A stretch of 64,000 nt of DNA from Rhodanobacter sp. Soil772 (lineage in GTDB: Bacteria > Pseudomonadota > Gammaproteobacteria > Xanthomonadales > Rhodanobacteraceae): assembly GCF_001428385.1 (NCBI RefSeq), contig NZ_LMSK01000003.1:291480-355479 (forward strand). The letters run 5' to 3'. The position numbers were made by a program, and so were the translations under genes. Positions 51,385 to 59,485 of this stretch are shown one piece after another. Under the pieces are notes generated by a model that saw only the letters and a list, made by a program, of their open reading frames with translations, was not told where the DNA came from and did no database searches. Each line of letters begins with the position of its first letter. Position 1 is the stretch's first letter.

Positions 51385-52422
51385 TCATATCTGCCCAATC
51401 GCCAGCTGCACCAGCAAGCTGCTCACTGCCACCGCGACCCATACGCCCAGCCCCAGCAGGATCGGCCGTGCGCCGCTGGCGGCCATCTTGCGCAGGTTGG
51501 CGGACAGGCCGATGGCGGTGAGCGCCACGATGATCAGGAATTCGGCCAGCATGTGCAGCACGGGCTGGACCGCGGTGGGAATCAGGCCGGCGGTGCGCAC
51601 GGCTGAGGCGACCAGGAACCACAGAATGAACCACGGAAAGATGCGGGCGAGGCTGAAGTGGCCGACGCTGCCGGCTTCTGCCTGCTTGCGTTTCTCGCGG
51701 GCGGCGACGACGAAGGCGAGCACCAGGCAGACCGGGATGATCAGGGTGGCGCGGGTCAGCTTGACGATGGTGGCGTAGTCGCCGGCGGCGTGGCTGTAGC
51801 TGTAGCCGGCGGCGACCACCGACGAGGTGTCGTTGATCGCGGTGCCGGCCCACAAGCCGAAGCCCAGGTCGGACAGGTTCATCAGGTGGCCGAGCAGCGG
51901 AAACAGCAGCACGGCGATCACGTTGAACAGGAAAATGGTGGAGATCGCGAACGCGGTGTCGTGGTCGTCCGCGCGGATGATCGGCGTTGCCGCGGCGATC
52001 GCCGAACCGCCGCAGATCGCGGTGCCCACGCCGATCAGCACCATCAGCTTGTCGTGCACGCCGAGCCAGCGGCCGAGCCCCCAGGCGGCGAGGAAGGCCA
52101 CGCTCATCGTCACCAGGGTCACCGACAGCGATTCGAGGCCGGTCTTCGCCACCTGGCTCAGGCTGAGCCCGAAGCCCAGCGCGATGATCGACCACTGCAG
52201 CACCTTCTTGCCGGCGAACGCGATGCCGGGGTTGTAGCGCTCGCCCGGCGACAGCAAGTTGCGCACCACGATACCCAGCACGATGCCGATCACCGGGCCG
52301 CCGATCAGCGGCGCCCAGCGCCCCAGCAGCAGCGCCAGCAGGCCGATCGCCACCGCCAGCAGCAAGCCGGGGGCGCGTTGTCGAACCAACGAGGGGGTGA
52401 TGGCGAGGGATGGCGTGTTCAT
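51385..52422 (-). CDS. YeiH-family putative sulfate/sulfite exporter
   Basis: A 345-residue UPF0324 protein with about ten membrane helices. Family landmarks: GPVIGIVLGIVVRN, GFGLSLSQVAKTG, GTAICGGSAIAAATPII with the conserved cysteine, AGTAINDTSSVVAAGY, and IGLSANLRKMAASG in the last part. YeiH-type proteins are predicted anion exporters, and in several bacteria they are induced by sulfite or taurine metabolism through a LysR regulator. The divergent LysR gene here (52510-53403) supports that arrangement. ATG 52422 starts the conserved chain. Confidence 0.9.
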   Translation of the reverse strand: MNTPSLAITPSLVRQRAPGLLLAVAIGLLALLLGRWAPLIGGPVIGIVLGIVVRNLLSPGERYNPGIAFAGKKVLQWSIIALGFGLSLSQVAKTGLESLSVTLVTMSVAFLAAWGLGRWLGVHDKLMVLIGVGTAICGGSAIAAATPIIRADDHDTAFAISTIFLFNVIAVLLFPLLGHLMNLSDLGFGLWAGTAINDTSSVVAAGYSYSHAAGDYATIVKLTRATLIIPVCLVLAFVVAAREKRKQAEAGSVGHFSLARIFPWFILWFLVASAVRTAGLIPTAVQPVLHMLAEFLIIVALTAIGLSANLRKMAASGARPILLGLGVWVAVAVSSLLVQLAIGQI

Positions 52423-52509
52423 GCATGGGCTCCGGCAATCGCGCCATTGTCCGCTCGTGCATCAATCAGGAAAATTTGGAATATATGATAGGACGTATAA
52501 GATAGTTTG
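52423..52509. promoter_or_regulatory. Divergent promoter region, LysR gene and yeiH-type gene
   Basis: An 87-bp gap with an A/T-rich block (52471-52506) that stands out from the GC-rich surroundings. TATGAT at 52484-52489 and TATAAG at 52496-52501 are possible -10 boxes; TTGGAA at 52476-52481 is a possible -35 but too close to the second. LysR regulators usually bind such gaps, but I cannot point to a clean T-N11-A palindrome. Confidence 0.5.
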
Positions 52510-53403
52510 ATGATCAACATCAGCCCGCGCCAGTTGGACGTGTTCGTGCAGATTGCGCTGCACGGCAGCGTGCGTGCCGCCGCCGAGCGGCTGCACCTGA
52601 CCCAGCCGGCGGCCAGCATGGCGTTGGCGGAGATGGAGCGGCAGCTGGATGCGCCGCTGTTCGACCGCGAACGCGGCCGTTTGCGCCTGAATGCGCGCGG
52701 GCGCGAACTGCTGCCGCTGGCGCAGGAGCTGCTGGAACGGCATGCCGAGTTCGGCCGGCGCGGCCGCGAGGAGGGCGCCGCGCTGGGTGGCGAGCTGCGC
52801 ATCGGCGCCAGCAATACGGTGGGCAATTACCTGGTCGGCGAACTGCTCGGCGATTTCGTGCGCGCGCATCCGCAGGTGGCGATCCGCCTGCGCGTGGCGA
52901 ATACCGAGACGATCGCCGCCGCCATGCTCGAGCACAGCCTGGACGTCGGCTGCGTCGAAGGGCCGGTGGCGCACCCGCTGCTGGAAGTGCGGCCGTGGCG
53001 CGACGACCTGCTGGTGGTATGCGCGCCGCCGGAACATCCACTGGCACGCCGGCGCAGCTTGAAGCCAGCCGATTTCGCCGGCGCGCGCTGGGTGCTGCGC
53101 GAGCCCGGCTCGGCCACGCGCGCCACCAGCGAGCGCGTGCTGGCGCAGTTGCCGCCCGGCGAAACCGTGCTGGAACTGGACCAGATCGAGGCGATCAAAC
53201 AGGCCGTGGTGGCGGGGCTGGGCATCGCCTGCCTGCCGGCGGTGGCGGTCACCGATGCGCTGGCGACCGGGCGGCTGAAGGCGTTGAAGACGCCGTTCCT
53301 CGACCTGCGTCGCAAGCTCTCGTTGCTGCTGCACCGGCGGAAATACCGCGGTGCGCTGCTGGACGCGTTCCTCGAGGGGATCGACCTCGAGCGTGGGCGC
53401 TGA
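52510..53403 (+). CDS. LysR-family transcriptional regulator
   Basis: A 297-residue LysR regulator. The N-terminal winged helix-turn-helix (about 5-64) reads ISPRQLDVFVQIALHGSVRAAAERLHLTQPAASMALAEME in separate blocks, with the usual TQPAAS recognition helix; two ligand-binding lobes follow (ELRIGASNTVGNYLVGELL, then AGARWVLREPGSATR). The likeness to the CysL/YeiE branch and its position opposite the yeiH-type exporter suggest it activates that gene in response to a sulfur compound. ATG 52510 follows an in-frame TTG at 52507. Confidence 0.9.
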   Translation: MINISPRQLDVFVQIALHGSVRAAAERLHLTQPAASMALAEMERQLDAPLFDRERGRLRLNARGRELLPLAQELLERHAEFGRRGREEGAALGGELRIGASNTVGNYLVGELLGDFVRAHPQVAIRLRVANTETIAAAMLEHSLDVGCVEGPVAHPLLEVRPWRDDLLVVCAPPEHPLARRRSLKPADFAGARWVLREPGSATRATSERVLAQLPPGETVLELDQIEAIKQAVVAGLGIACLPAVAVTDALATGRLKALKTPFLDLRRKLSLLLHRRKYRGALLDAFLEGIDLERGR

Positions 53404-53438
53404 GCCGGCGGCAGGCCTCCCTGGCCTGCGCTTGCCAC

Positions 53439-54242
53439 TTACTGTTTCATCGCCACGAACGACATGTGAGTGCCGTGCAATTTGTCGTCGACCGCGATGG
53501 TCATGCTCTTGCCATCGGGAGCGACGGTCATTTTCGCCACGCTGATGATCTTGCCGTCGCGCTTGTCGGTTTCCTGCATGACGTGCGAACTCAATTTCTT
53601 CACCGAGACGCTGGTCGCGCCGGGGTCGCCCCTGTACGGGACTTCGCTGCCGTCCATCTTCGCCGTATACGACTCGCCGGTTGGCGCGTTCATGCTGAAC
53701 ATGTCGCCATCGACCTTGTAGCTGCGGGTCAGCGCGTTGTCCGAGACGCTGCCGTAGCTCTGCGTGCGCCACGAGCCGGAAACCGCGTGCGCGCCGGCCG
53801 GTCCCTTCGCCACGCGCACCATGGTGCCGTTGCCGGTCACCGGGTCGGTGTTGTTGTTGCTGCTGTCGGTGAACTCGAAGCTCGCCGTCTTGCCGTCGGC
53901 GGCCACGGTCATGGTCGAGTCCGAGATGACCTTGCCGTTCTTCTTGTCGATCTCGTGGATCGCGTGGTCGTCGACGACGGTCACCGCCATCGTGTCGTAG
54001 TACGGATGGCCACTGACCGGCTGGTCGGTGCCGTCGGCCTTCACGCTGACCGGCGGAACGCAGGTCTTGCAGTGGTACCTGCCGTTCTGCAGCAGCAGGA
54101 CGTCGGGCTTCTTCGGCATCTCGACCTTCTTCAGGTCGATCTTCCAGGTACCGTCGAAGGCGCTTTGCGCCGTGGCCGGCGAGGGCATCAGGCATGCCCC
54201 CAGCAACCCTCCCAGAAGTACAGCGACAAGTGACTTGTTCAT
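53439..54242 (-). CDS. Secreted beta-rich hypothetical protein
   Basis: A 267-residue exported protein. The signal peptide MNKSLVAVLLGGLLGAC is followed by PATAQSA, so cleavage by signal peptidase I after TAQ seems more likely than lipid attachment at the cysteine. The mature part opens with FDGTWKIDLKK, has a CKTC pair (YHCKTCVPP), and then two similar beta blocks: IHEIDKKNGKVISDSTMTV and MQETDKRDGKIISVAKMTV, a clear internal duplication about 110 residues apart. This is a lipocalin-like or beta-barrel pattern; the function is not known. GGGAG lies 8 bases before ATG 54242. Confidence 0.8.
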   Translation of the reverse strand: MNKSLVAVLLGGLLGACLMPSPATAQSAFDGTWKIDLKKVEMPKKPDVLLLQNGRYHCKTCVPPVSVKADGTDQPVSGHPYYDTMAVTVVDDHAIHEIDKKNGKVISDSTMTVAADGKTASFEFTDSSNNNTDPVTGNGTMVRVAKGPAGAHAVSGSWRTQSYGSVSDNALTRSYKVDGDMFSMNAPTGESYTAKMDGSEVPYRGDPGATSVSVKKLSSHVMQETDKRDGKIISVAKMTVAPDGKSMTIAVDDKLHGTHMSFVAMKQ

Positions 54243-54423
54243 GATGACACTCCCCATTGGCCGTGGATCGGTTTGATGGTGCGGAGTTGTCGTGCCGCAG
54301 TCCGGGCGGTGAAGAACGTGCACGCAGCGGTTTTCCCCTGAGCCGCTGACGATGCGCCCGGAAATGTAAAGCGCAGCGAAACGATTCGTGACGAAGGGGG
54401 ATGAGCCCGCCGGAAGCAGGGGC

Positions 54424-56169
54424 TCAGTTCGGGGCGGCTGCGCCCACGATCTCGTTCAACATCGCCGCGGCCTGCTCGTGGGTATGCGCGCGCAGCAACT
54501 GCGCGGCGTGGCGGCGCAGGTGGGCGTGGTCGAGCGCGGCAAGGCGGTCGCGTACCTGCAGGATCTGCGCCGGGTGCATGCTGAATTCGTTGAGCCCGAG
54601 CAGCAGCAGCAGCGCGGTGAAGTTCACGTCGCCGGCGATCTCGCCGCACAGGCTGACCGGTTTCCCGGCGCGGCGGCCGGCGCTGAGCACGTGCGAGATC
54701 AGCCGCAGCAGCGCCGGCTGCAGCGGGTTGTAGATGTTTTCCAGCGCGTCGTTGCCGCGGTCGGCGGCGAGCACGTACTGGGCCAGGTCGTTGGTGCCGA
54801 TGGCCAGGAAGTCGGCGTGCTCCAGCAGCGCGCGCACGTTGATCGCCGCCGCCGGCACCTCGATCATCGCGCCCAGCGGCAGTTTTTCCGGCAGGTCGAT
54901 GTTCTCGCGCTTGAGGTCCTGCCGCGCCAGCTTGAACAGCGTGCGCACCGCGATCAGTTCGTCGGGCTGGGTCACCATCGGCACCAGCACGCGCACCGGG
55001 CCGTAGCAGGCGGCGCGCAGGATCGCGCGGATCTGCGTGGTGAACACGGCCGGGTAGCGCAGCGACAAGCGCACGCCGCGCACGCCGAGCGCCGGGTTGT
55101 CCTCGCCGCGCAGGGTGAGTCCGGCGGCATCGGCCTTGTCGGCGCCCAGGTCCAGCGTGCGGATGGTGACCGGCAGGCCGCCCATGCCCATCACCAGGTC
55201 GCGGTAGGCGATGAACTGTTCGTCTTCCGACGGCAGTCCCTTGTGCTTGAGGAACAGGAATTCGGTGCGGTACAGACCGACGCCGTCGGCGCCGCGGGCG
55301 CGCGCCATCGCCACGTCGGCCGCGGTTTCGGCGTTCGCCAGCAGGGCGATCTCGACGCCGTCGCGGGTGCGCGTAGGTGCGTTGGCCAGCTTGGCCAGGC
55401 GGCGGCCCTCGATTAACGCCTCGCGTTGCCAGGCGCGGTAGCGCGACAGGTCCTGCGCGGCCGGGTGCACGATCGCCTCGCCGCGTTCGGCGTCGAGCAG
55501 GATCAGGTCGTCGTCGTGGATGTTCGACAGCGCGTCGCGGGTGCCGACCAGCATCGGCAGGCCGAGGCTGCGCGCCAGGATCGCGCTGTGCGAATACGCG
55601 CTGCCGGAACTGGCGACCACGCCGAGCAGGCCGTTGCCGGCCAGCTGCGCCATGTCCGCCGGCGCGATGCTGTCGGCGATCAGGATCTCGCCCACGCGCG
55701 CGGCCAGCTTGCGTTCCTCCGGGCTGGTCTGCCGCTGCAGCGCGGAGATCACCCGATTGATCACCTGCTCGACGTCTTCCTTGCGGCTGCGCAGGTAGGG
55801 GTCGTCCATCGCCTCGAACACGGCGGACAGGCGATCGCGTTGTTTCTTCAGCGCCGCGCCGGGGCGGTAGTGGCCGATCCGCACCAGGTCGTCCAGCCCG
55901 CGCAGCAGTTCGGCGTCGTCCAGCAGCAGGCTGTGCGCGTCGATGAATTCGTTGACCTCGCGCGCCAGCGCGCCGTGCAGCTTGCCGCGCAGCTCGCGCA
56001 GTTCCTGCCGCGCGGTGTCCAGCGCCTGGTGCAGGCGCTGGAGCTCGACCTCGACTTCCTCTTCGGCCAGCGGCCGGGTGTCGACCGTGTAGCGACTGGG
56101 TTGCACCAGCCGCGCGCGGCCCAGCGCCATGCCATGGGCGGCGATGGTGCCGGGAAGGATGTGCCTCAC
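54424..56169 (-). CDS. ptsI: Phosphoenolpyruvate-protein phosphotransferase (enzyme I)
   Basis: A 581-residue PTS enzyme I, which takes phosphate from phosphoenolpyruvate and passes it to HPr. The phosphorylated histidine is H194 in SGSAYSHSAILARSLG; the C-terminal barrel has DGVGLYRTEFLF, IRTLDLGADK and the active-site cysteine in SLCGEIAGD near residue 500. The start is GTG 56169, with AGGAG well placed before it. It is the last gene of the regulatory PTS run hprK-rapZ-EIIA-HPr-ptsI, separated from HPr by a repeat-bearing gap of 145 bases. Confidence 0.95.
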   Translation of the reverse strand: MRHILPGTIAAHGMALGRARLVQPSRYTVDTRPLAEEEVEVELQRLHQALDTARQELRELRGKLHGALAREVNEFIDAHSLLLDDAELLRGLDDLVRIGHYRPGAALKKQRDRLSAVFEAMDDPYLRSRKEDVEQVINRVISALQRQTSPEERKLAARVGEILIADSIAPADMAQLAGNGLLGVVASSGSAYSHSAILARSLGLPMLVGTRDALSNIHDDDLILLDAERGEAIVHPAAQDLSRYRAWQREALIEGRRLAKLANAPTRTRDGVEIALLANAETAADVAMARARGADGVGLYRTEFLFLKHKGLPSEDEQFIAYRDLVMGMGGLPVTIRTLDLGADKADAAGLTLRGEDNPALGVRGVRLSLRYPAVFTTQIRAILRAACYGPVRVLVPMVTQPDELIAVRTLFKLARQDLKRENIDLPEKLPLGAMIEVPAAAINVRALLEHADFLAIGTNDLAQYVLAADRGNDALENIYNPLQPALLRLISHVLSAGRRAGKPVSLCGEIAGDVNFTALLLLLGLNEFSMHPAQILQVRDRLAALDHAHLRRHAAQLLRAHTHEQAAAMLNEIVGAAAPN

Positions 56170-56189
56170 GGGTGGCTCCTGGCGGAGCC

Positions 56190-56307
56190 GGGAGTCGGGA
56201 ATCGGGAGCCGGGAATCGGTAGAAGCAGCGCGCGCACGGACTGGCGGTTCACCGCCAGCTTCATGCTGCCGGCTTTGCCGAATCCAGAATCCCGATTCCC
56301 GACTCCC
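56190..56307. repeat. Inverted repeat in the HPr-ptsI gap
   Basis: GGGAGTCGGGAATCGGG (56190-56206) has an exact inverse at 56291-56307, 17 bp each, with 84 bases between; the left side also contains the direct repeats GGGAGTCGGGAATC and GGGAGCCGGGAATC. Similar GGGAATC repeats are common in Xanthomonadales intergenic DNA. It fills the gap between two genes of one operon and may act on the mRNA. Confidence 0.8.
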
Positions 56308-56314
56308 ATGCGAA

Positions 56315-56584
56315 TCATGCTCCCTCGTCGAACTTGCGCTCGAACAGCGCGACCACCGCGGCCAGTGCGGACTCCTCGTCCGGCCCGTCGGCGCGGACAG
56401 TCAGCGGGCTGCCGAGGCCGGCGGCCAGCATCATCACGCCCATGATGCTTTGCGCGTTGACCTCACGCCCCTTGCTGACCAGCCACACGGTGGATTTGAA
56501 ACCCTGCACCAGTTGTACCAGCTTGGCCGAGGCGCGGGCGTGCAGACCCAGCCGGTTGGTGATGACGATCTCCTTTTCAAGCAT
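56315..56584 (-). CDS. ptsH: Phosphocarrier protein HPr
   Basis: An 89-residue HPr. The histidine phosphorylated by enzyme I is H15 in NRLGLHARASAKL; the serine that is the target of HPr kinase is S46 in REVNAQSIMGVMML. Both sites intact, together with hprK in the same run, imply a regulatory PTS with serine phosphorylation, as in other proteobacteria that lack sugar-transporting PTS permeases. ATG 56584 overlaps the end of the EIIA gene by 8 bases. Confidence 0.95.
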   Translation of the reverse strand: MLEKEIVITNRLGLHARASAKLVQLVQGFKSTVWLVSKGREVNAQSIMGVMMLAAGLGSPLTVRADGPDEESALAAVVALFERKFDEGA

Positions 56585-56969
56585 GGTCGATGAAGATTCC
56601 TCCGCGGCCACCGCTGGCCGCGATCTCGGCCAGTTCGTCCAGTGGTTTTTCCGCATAGTTGAGTACGCGCAGCAGCATCGGCAGGTTGAGGCCGGAGACG
56701 CAGCGAAGATGCACGCCGAGCGCGCCCAGCGACAAGCCGATATTGCACGGCGTGGCGCCGTACAGGTCGGCCAGGATCAGCACGCCGTCGCCGGTGTCGA
56801 GCTCGCGCGCGTGGTGCGCGGTGAGCGTGCGCATCACGTCGGGGTCGGCGCTGGGCGGCACTTCCACCGCGGCCACCTGTAGCGGCAGTTTCGGCATCAC
56901 GTGGTGCGCGGCGGAGATCAGCGCGTGGCCGACCGCTTCGTGGGTCATCAGCAGCACGCCGACGCTCAT
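56577..56969 (-). CDS. PTS EIIA component, mannose family
   Basis: A 130-residue EIIA of the mannose type (ManX-like). The phosphorylated histidine is H10 in GVLLMTHEAVGHAL, and LILADLYGATPCNIGLSL is the second family block. No EIIB, EIIC or EIID gene is near, so it probably receives phosphate from HPr to act as a regulator and not to carry sugar. The order hprK-rapZ-EIIA-HPr-EI is conserved in Xanthomonadales. It overlaps the HPr gene and follows rapZ after 37 bases. Confidence 0.92.
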   Translation of the reverse strand: MSVGVLLMTHEAVGHALISAAHHVMPKLPLQVAAVEVPPSADPDVMRTLTAHHARELDTGDGVLILADLYGATPCNIGLSLGALGVHLRCVSGLNLPMLLRVLNYAEKPLDELAEIAASGGRGGIFIDHA

Positions 56970-57006
56970 GGCCGGCGACCCGAGGTGTTTGCAGGAGTCG
57001 TCATCG

Positions 57007-57912
57007 TCACTCCAGCTCGCGATGGAAGGTGAGCACGCCTTCGCGGTGGCCGCGATAGTGGGCGGCGAGCTTCTCGACCAGGTAGACCGAACGATGGCGG
57101 CCGCCGGTGCAGCCGATCGAGATGGTCACGTAGCTGCGGTCGTCCTGTTCGAAGCGCGGCAGCCAGGCGTCCAGCCAGCGTGCGGTGTCGATGAAGTATT
57201 CGCCGACCAGCGGCTCGGCGTCGAGGAATTCGCGCACCGGCGCATCCTTGCCCGACAGCGGACGCAGGTGCGGGTGCCAGTGCGGGTTCGGCAGGCAGCG
57301 CGCGTCGAACACGAAGTCCGCGTCCAGCGGCAGCCCGCGCTTGAACGCGAACGACTGGAACATCAGGGTCAGCCCCTCGGTGGCCTGCGCGTAGCCGGTG
57401 GCCACCAGCCGGCGCAGCTGGTGCACGTTGAGTTCGCTGGAGTCGATCACCTTCTCGGCGATCGCCATCAGCGGGCGCAGCAGCTTGCGCTCCTCGACGA
57501 TCGCGTCGGCCAGCGACACGCCGCGGGTGGCCAGTGGATGGCGGCGGCGGGTTTCCGAATAGCGCTTGATCAGCACTTCGTCGCGGCAATCCAGAAAAAT
57601 CAGGTGCACCTGCACGCCGGCCGCGGCCAGTTCCGACAGCACGGTCGGCATGTGCGCGAAATCGGAGCCGCGGTTGCGCACGTCCACGCCCACGGCGATG
57701 CGGCGCGGCCGGCCGCGACGGTCGCCGCTGGTGGCTGCGTTGACCAGTTGCGGCAGCAGTACCGAGGGCAGGTTGTCGACGCAGTAGAACTCCAGGTCCT
57801 CCAGCGCGCGCAGCGCCACCGTCTTGCCGCCGCCGGACATGCCGGTCAGCACGATCAGGTGAATCTCGTGCGGGTCGACCAGCGGAGTGGGGGGTGTGTA
57901 GTCGTCGCTCAT
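57007..57912 (-). CDS. rapZ: RNase adapter protein RapZ
   Basis: A 301-residue RapZ/YvcJ family protein. The N-terminal P-loop is LTGMSGGGKTVALRALEDL, followed by FYCVDNLPSVLLP; the C-terminal RNA-binding part has FQSFAFKRGLPLDADFVFDARCLPNPHW and IGCTGGRHRSVYLVEKL, as in E. coli RapZ, which delivers the small RNA GlmZ to RNase E and so controls amino-sugar synthesis for the cell envelope. Whether a GlmZ-like RNA exists here is unknown. The gene starts 4 bases after hprK ends, so the two are co-transcribed. Confidence 0.95.
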   Translation of the reverse strand: MSDDYTPPTPLVDPHEIHLIVLTGMSGGGKTVALRALEDLEFYCVDNLPSVLLPQLVNAATSGDRRGRPRRIAVGVDVRNRGSDFAHMPTVLSELAAAGVQVHLIFLDCRDEVLIKRYSETRRRHPLATRGVSLADAIVEERKLLRPLMAIAEKVIDSSELNVHQLRRLVATGYAQATEGLTLMFQSFAFKRGLPLDADFVFDARCLPNPHWHPHLRPLSGKDAPVREFLDAEPLVGEYFIDTARWLDAWLPRFEQDDRSYVTISIGCTGGRHRSVYLVEKLAAHYRGHREGVLTFHRELE

Positions 57913-57916
57913 GCGT

Positions 57917-58867
57917 TCACCATGGGGGCAGCCGGCGCAGCTGGTGCGCCTGGCGGTCGATGAAGGTTTGCGCCGGGTCGATGCCCTTGCTCTTCAGCGC
58001 GTGGCTGCGCACGGCGGCCTCGACCAGCACCGCCAGGTTGCGGCCCGAGGCTACCGGAATGGTGATCATCGGCACCTGCACGTCGAAGATCTCGCGGTGG
58101 CCGATGTCGCCGGTGAGGCGGGTCAGCGCGTCTGTCTCCTCGCCGTCGCGCAACGGCTTGAGGTGGACCACCAGGCGCAGGTACTTGGACGTCTTGACCG
58201 ACATGTGGCCGAACATCTCGCGCACGTTGAGCACGCCCAGCCCGCGCACTTCCAGCAGGTCCTGCAGCAGCTCGGGGCAGCTGCCGTCGATCACGTCTGG
58301 CGCGATCAGGGTGAATTCGGTGGCGTCGTCGGCGACCAGCCGGTGGCCGCGGCTGATCAGTTCCAGCGCCAGCTCGCTCTTGCCGGAGCCGGCTTCGCCG
58401 GTGATCAGCACGCCGATCGAGAACACTTCCAGGAACACGCCGTGCAGGGTGGTCTTCGCCGCCAGCATGCGCGCCAGGTGGTACTGCAGGTAGGTGAGCA
58501 GTTCGTGGCCGCGCTTGGGGCTGATCCACAGCGGCGTGTTGGTTTCCTCGGCGACCTCGCGCAGGTCGGCCGGCACGGTCTGGTCCTTGGTCACGATCAG
58601 CGCCACCGGCTGGTAGGCGGCGATCTTGTGCATCACCTCCCAGCGCTGGCGCGAATCCAGTCCGTCGAGGAAGTTCAGTTCTTCCGAGCCGATGATCTGG
58701 ATCTTGTTCGGGTAGATGACGTTGAGGTAGCCGATCAGCGACGGCCGGCGCGCCTGCGCCACGCCCGGCTCGAGCACGCGCGATTCCCCGCGCATGCCGG
58801 ACACCCAGCGCAGGGCCATGCGTTCGTGGACGCCATCGTAGAGTTGTCGTGCGCTGATCCGATCCAA
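57917..58867 (-). CDS. hprK: HPr kinase/phosphorylase
   Basis: A 316-residue bifunctional enzyme that phosphorylates and dephosphorylates Ser46 of HPr. The Walker A loop is [17 protein letters not shown] (about residue 155), and the family signature [15 protein letters not shown] follows (about 205-220). The start is TTG 58867, with AAAGGA upstream; the next in-frame ATG is 16 codons later and would cut the N-terminal domain short. In Gram-negative bacteria HprK links the PTS to nitrogen, virulence or carbon control instead of catabolite repression as in Firmicutes. First gene of its run; a terminator separates it from hpf. Confidence 0.95.
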   Translation of the reverse strand: MDRISARQLYDGVHERMALRWVSGMRGESRVLEPGVAQARRPSLIGYLNVIYPNKIQIIGSEELNFLDGLDSRQRWEVMHKIAAYQPVALIVTKDQTVPADLREVAEETNTPLWISPKRGHELLTYLQYHLARMLAAKTTLHGVFLEVFSIGVLITGEAGSGKSELALELISRGHRLVADDATEFTLIAPDVIDGSCPELLQDLLEVRGLGVLNVREMFGHMSVKTSKYLRLVVHLKPLRDGEETDALTRLTGDIGHREIFDVQVPMITIPVASGRNLAVLVEAAVRSHALKSKGIDPAQTFIDRQAHQLRRLPPW

Positions 58868-58960
58868 ACCTGGGTCCTTTGCGCCGCATGTCGGGGCCCG
58901 AAGGGCCTTTGCGACGGCATGACCATTGTGCCAGCTTGGGCGGATACGCGTGTTCAGAAG

Positions 58961-58991
58961 GAAAAACGGCCCGCCCGGGGGGGCGGGCCGT
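58961..58991 (-). terminator. Rho-independent terminator after hpf
   Basis: On the minus strand an exact 11-bp stem (58981-58991 with 58966-58976, ACGGCCCGCCC type) around a 4-base loop is followed by five Ts (58966-58962). It ends the hpf transcript and insulates hprK, which then needs its own promoter in 58868-58960. Confidence 0.9.
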
Positions 58992-59013
58992 GATCGGCCA
59001 GCTGTGGCCGGGA

Positions 59014-59337
59014 TCAGCCGTACTGACGCTCTTCGCGCGCTTCGCGCTGGTGCTTGTCGGCGACCTTCTGGCGGTACTTGCGCAGCTGGTTGACCAGCTT
59101 GTCGAACAACACGTCGAGGGAGGCATACATGTCGGCCTCGGTGGCCTCGGCGTGCAAGGTGGCGCCGACGACGCCCAGGGTGCCCTCCGCGCGGTGCTGG
59201 AGCTTGTCGACCGACAGCACGATCGCAAGGCTCTTCAATTTGTCGTCGAGGCGGGTGAGGCGGTCGAGCTTGGCGGTGGCGTGGTCGCGCAGGGCCGGGG
59301 TGACTTCAATCTGCTGGCCGCTGAGTTGGAATTGCAT
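59014..59337 (-). CDS. hpf: Ribosome hibernation promoting factor
   Basis: A 107-residue short HPF/YfiA-type protein that binds the decoding region of the 30S subunit and helps form inactive 100S ribosomes in stationary phase. [27 protein letters not shown] is the typical start (in separate strand and helix), followed by [24 protein letters not shown]. It lacks the long C-terminal dimerisation domain, so it is the short form. GAGGAGG lies just before ATG 59337. It follows rpoN, a very common neighbour, and ends at a strong terminator. Confidence 0.95.
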   Translation of the reverse strand: MQFQLSGQQIEVTPALRDHATAKLDRLTRLDDKLKSLAIVLSVDKLQHRAEGTLGVVGATLHAEATEADMYASLDVLFDKLVNQLRKYRQKVADKHQREAREERQYG

Positions 59338-59485
59338 GGGGCGCCTCCTCTGGTGGTGCAGTGCCGCGTTTCGCGGCGGGGTGGACGTGCCGGGCCCGGG
59401 GGCCGGGCACATCGTCAATCACTCTCTAGCAGGTATGGGAGCGCTTTTCCGTTAACCAAGTTCCCGCGAGTGTCCCTGGCGACGA

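Noticed and set aside
58868..58960. Sigma-54 promoter upstream of hprK (TGGCAC on the minus strand near 58935)
   Set aside because: The distance from GG to the following GC is 12 bases instead of 10, and no TTGC element is present.
59388..59410. GC-rich hairpin between rpoN and hpf as terminator
   Set aside because: The arms contain mismatches and there is no T-run, and rpoN-hpf are normally co-transcribed or closely linked.
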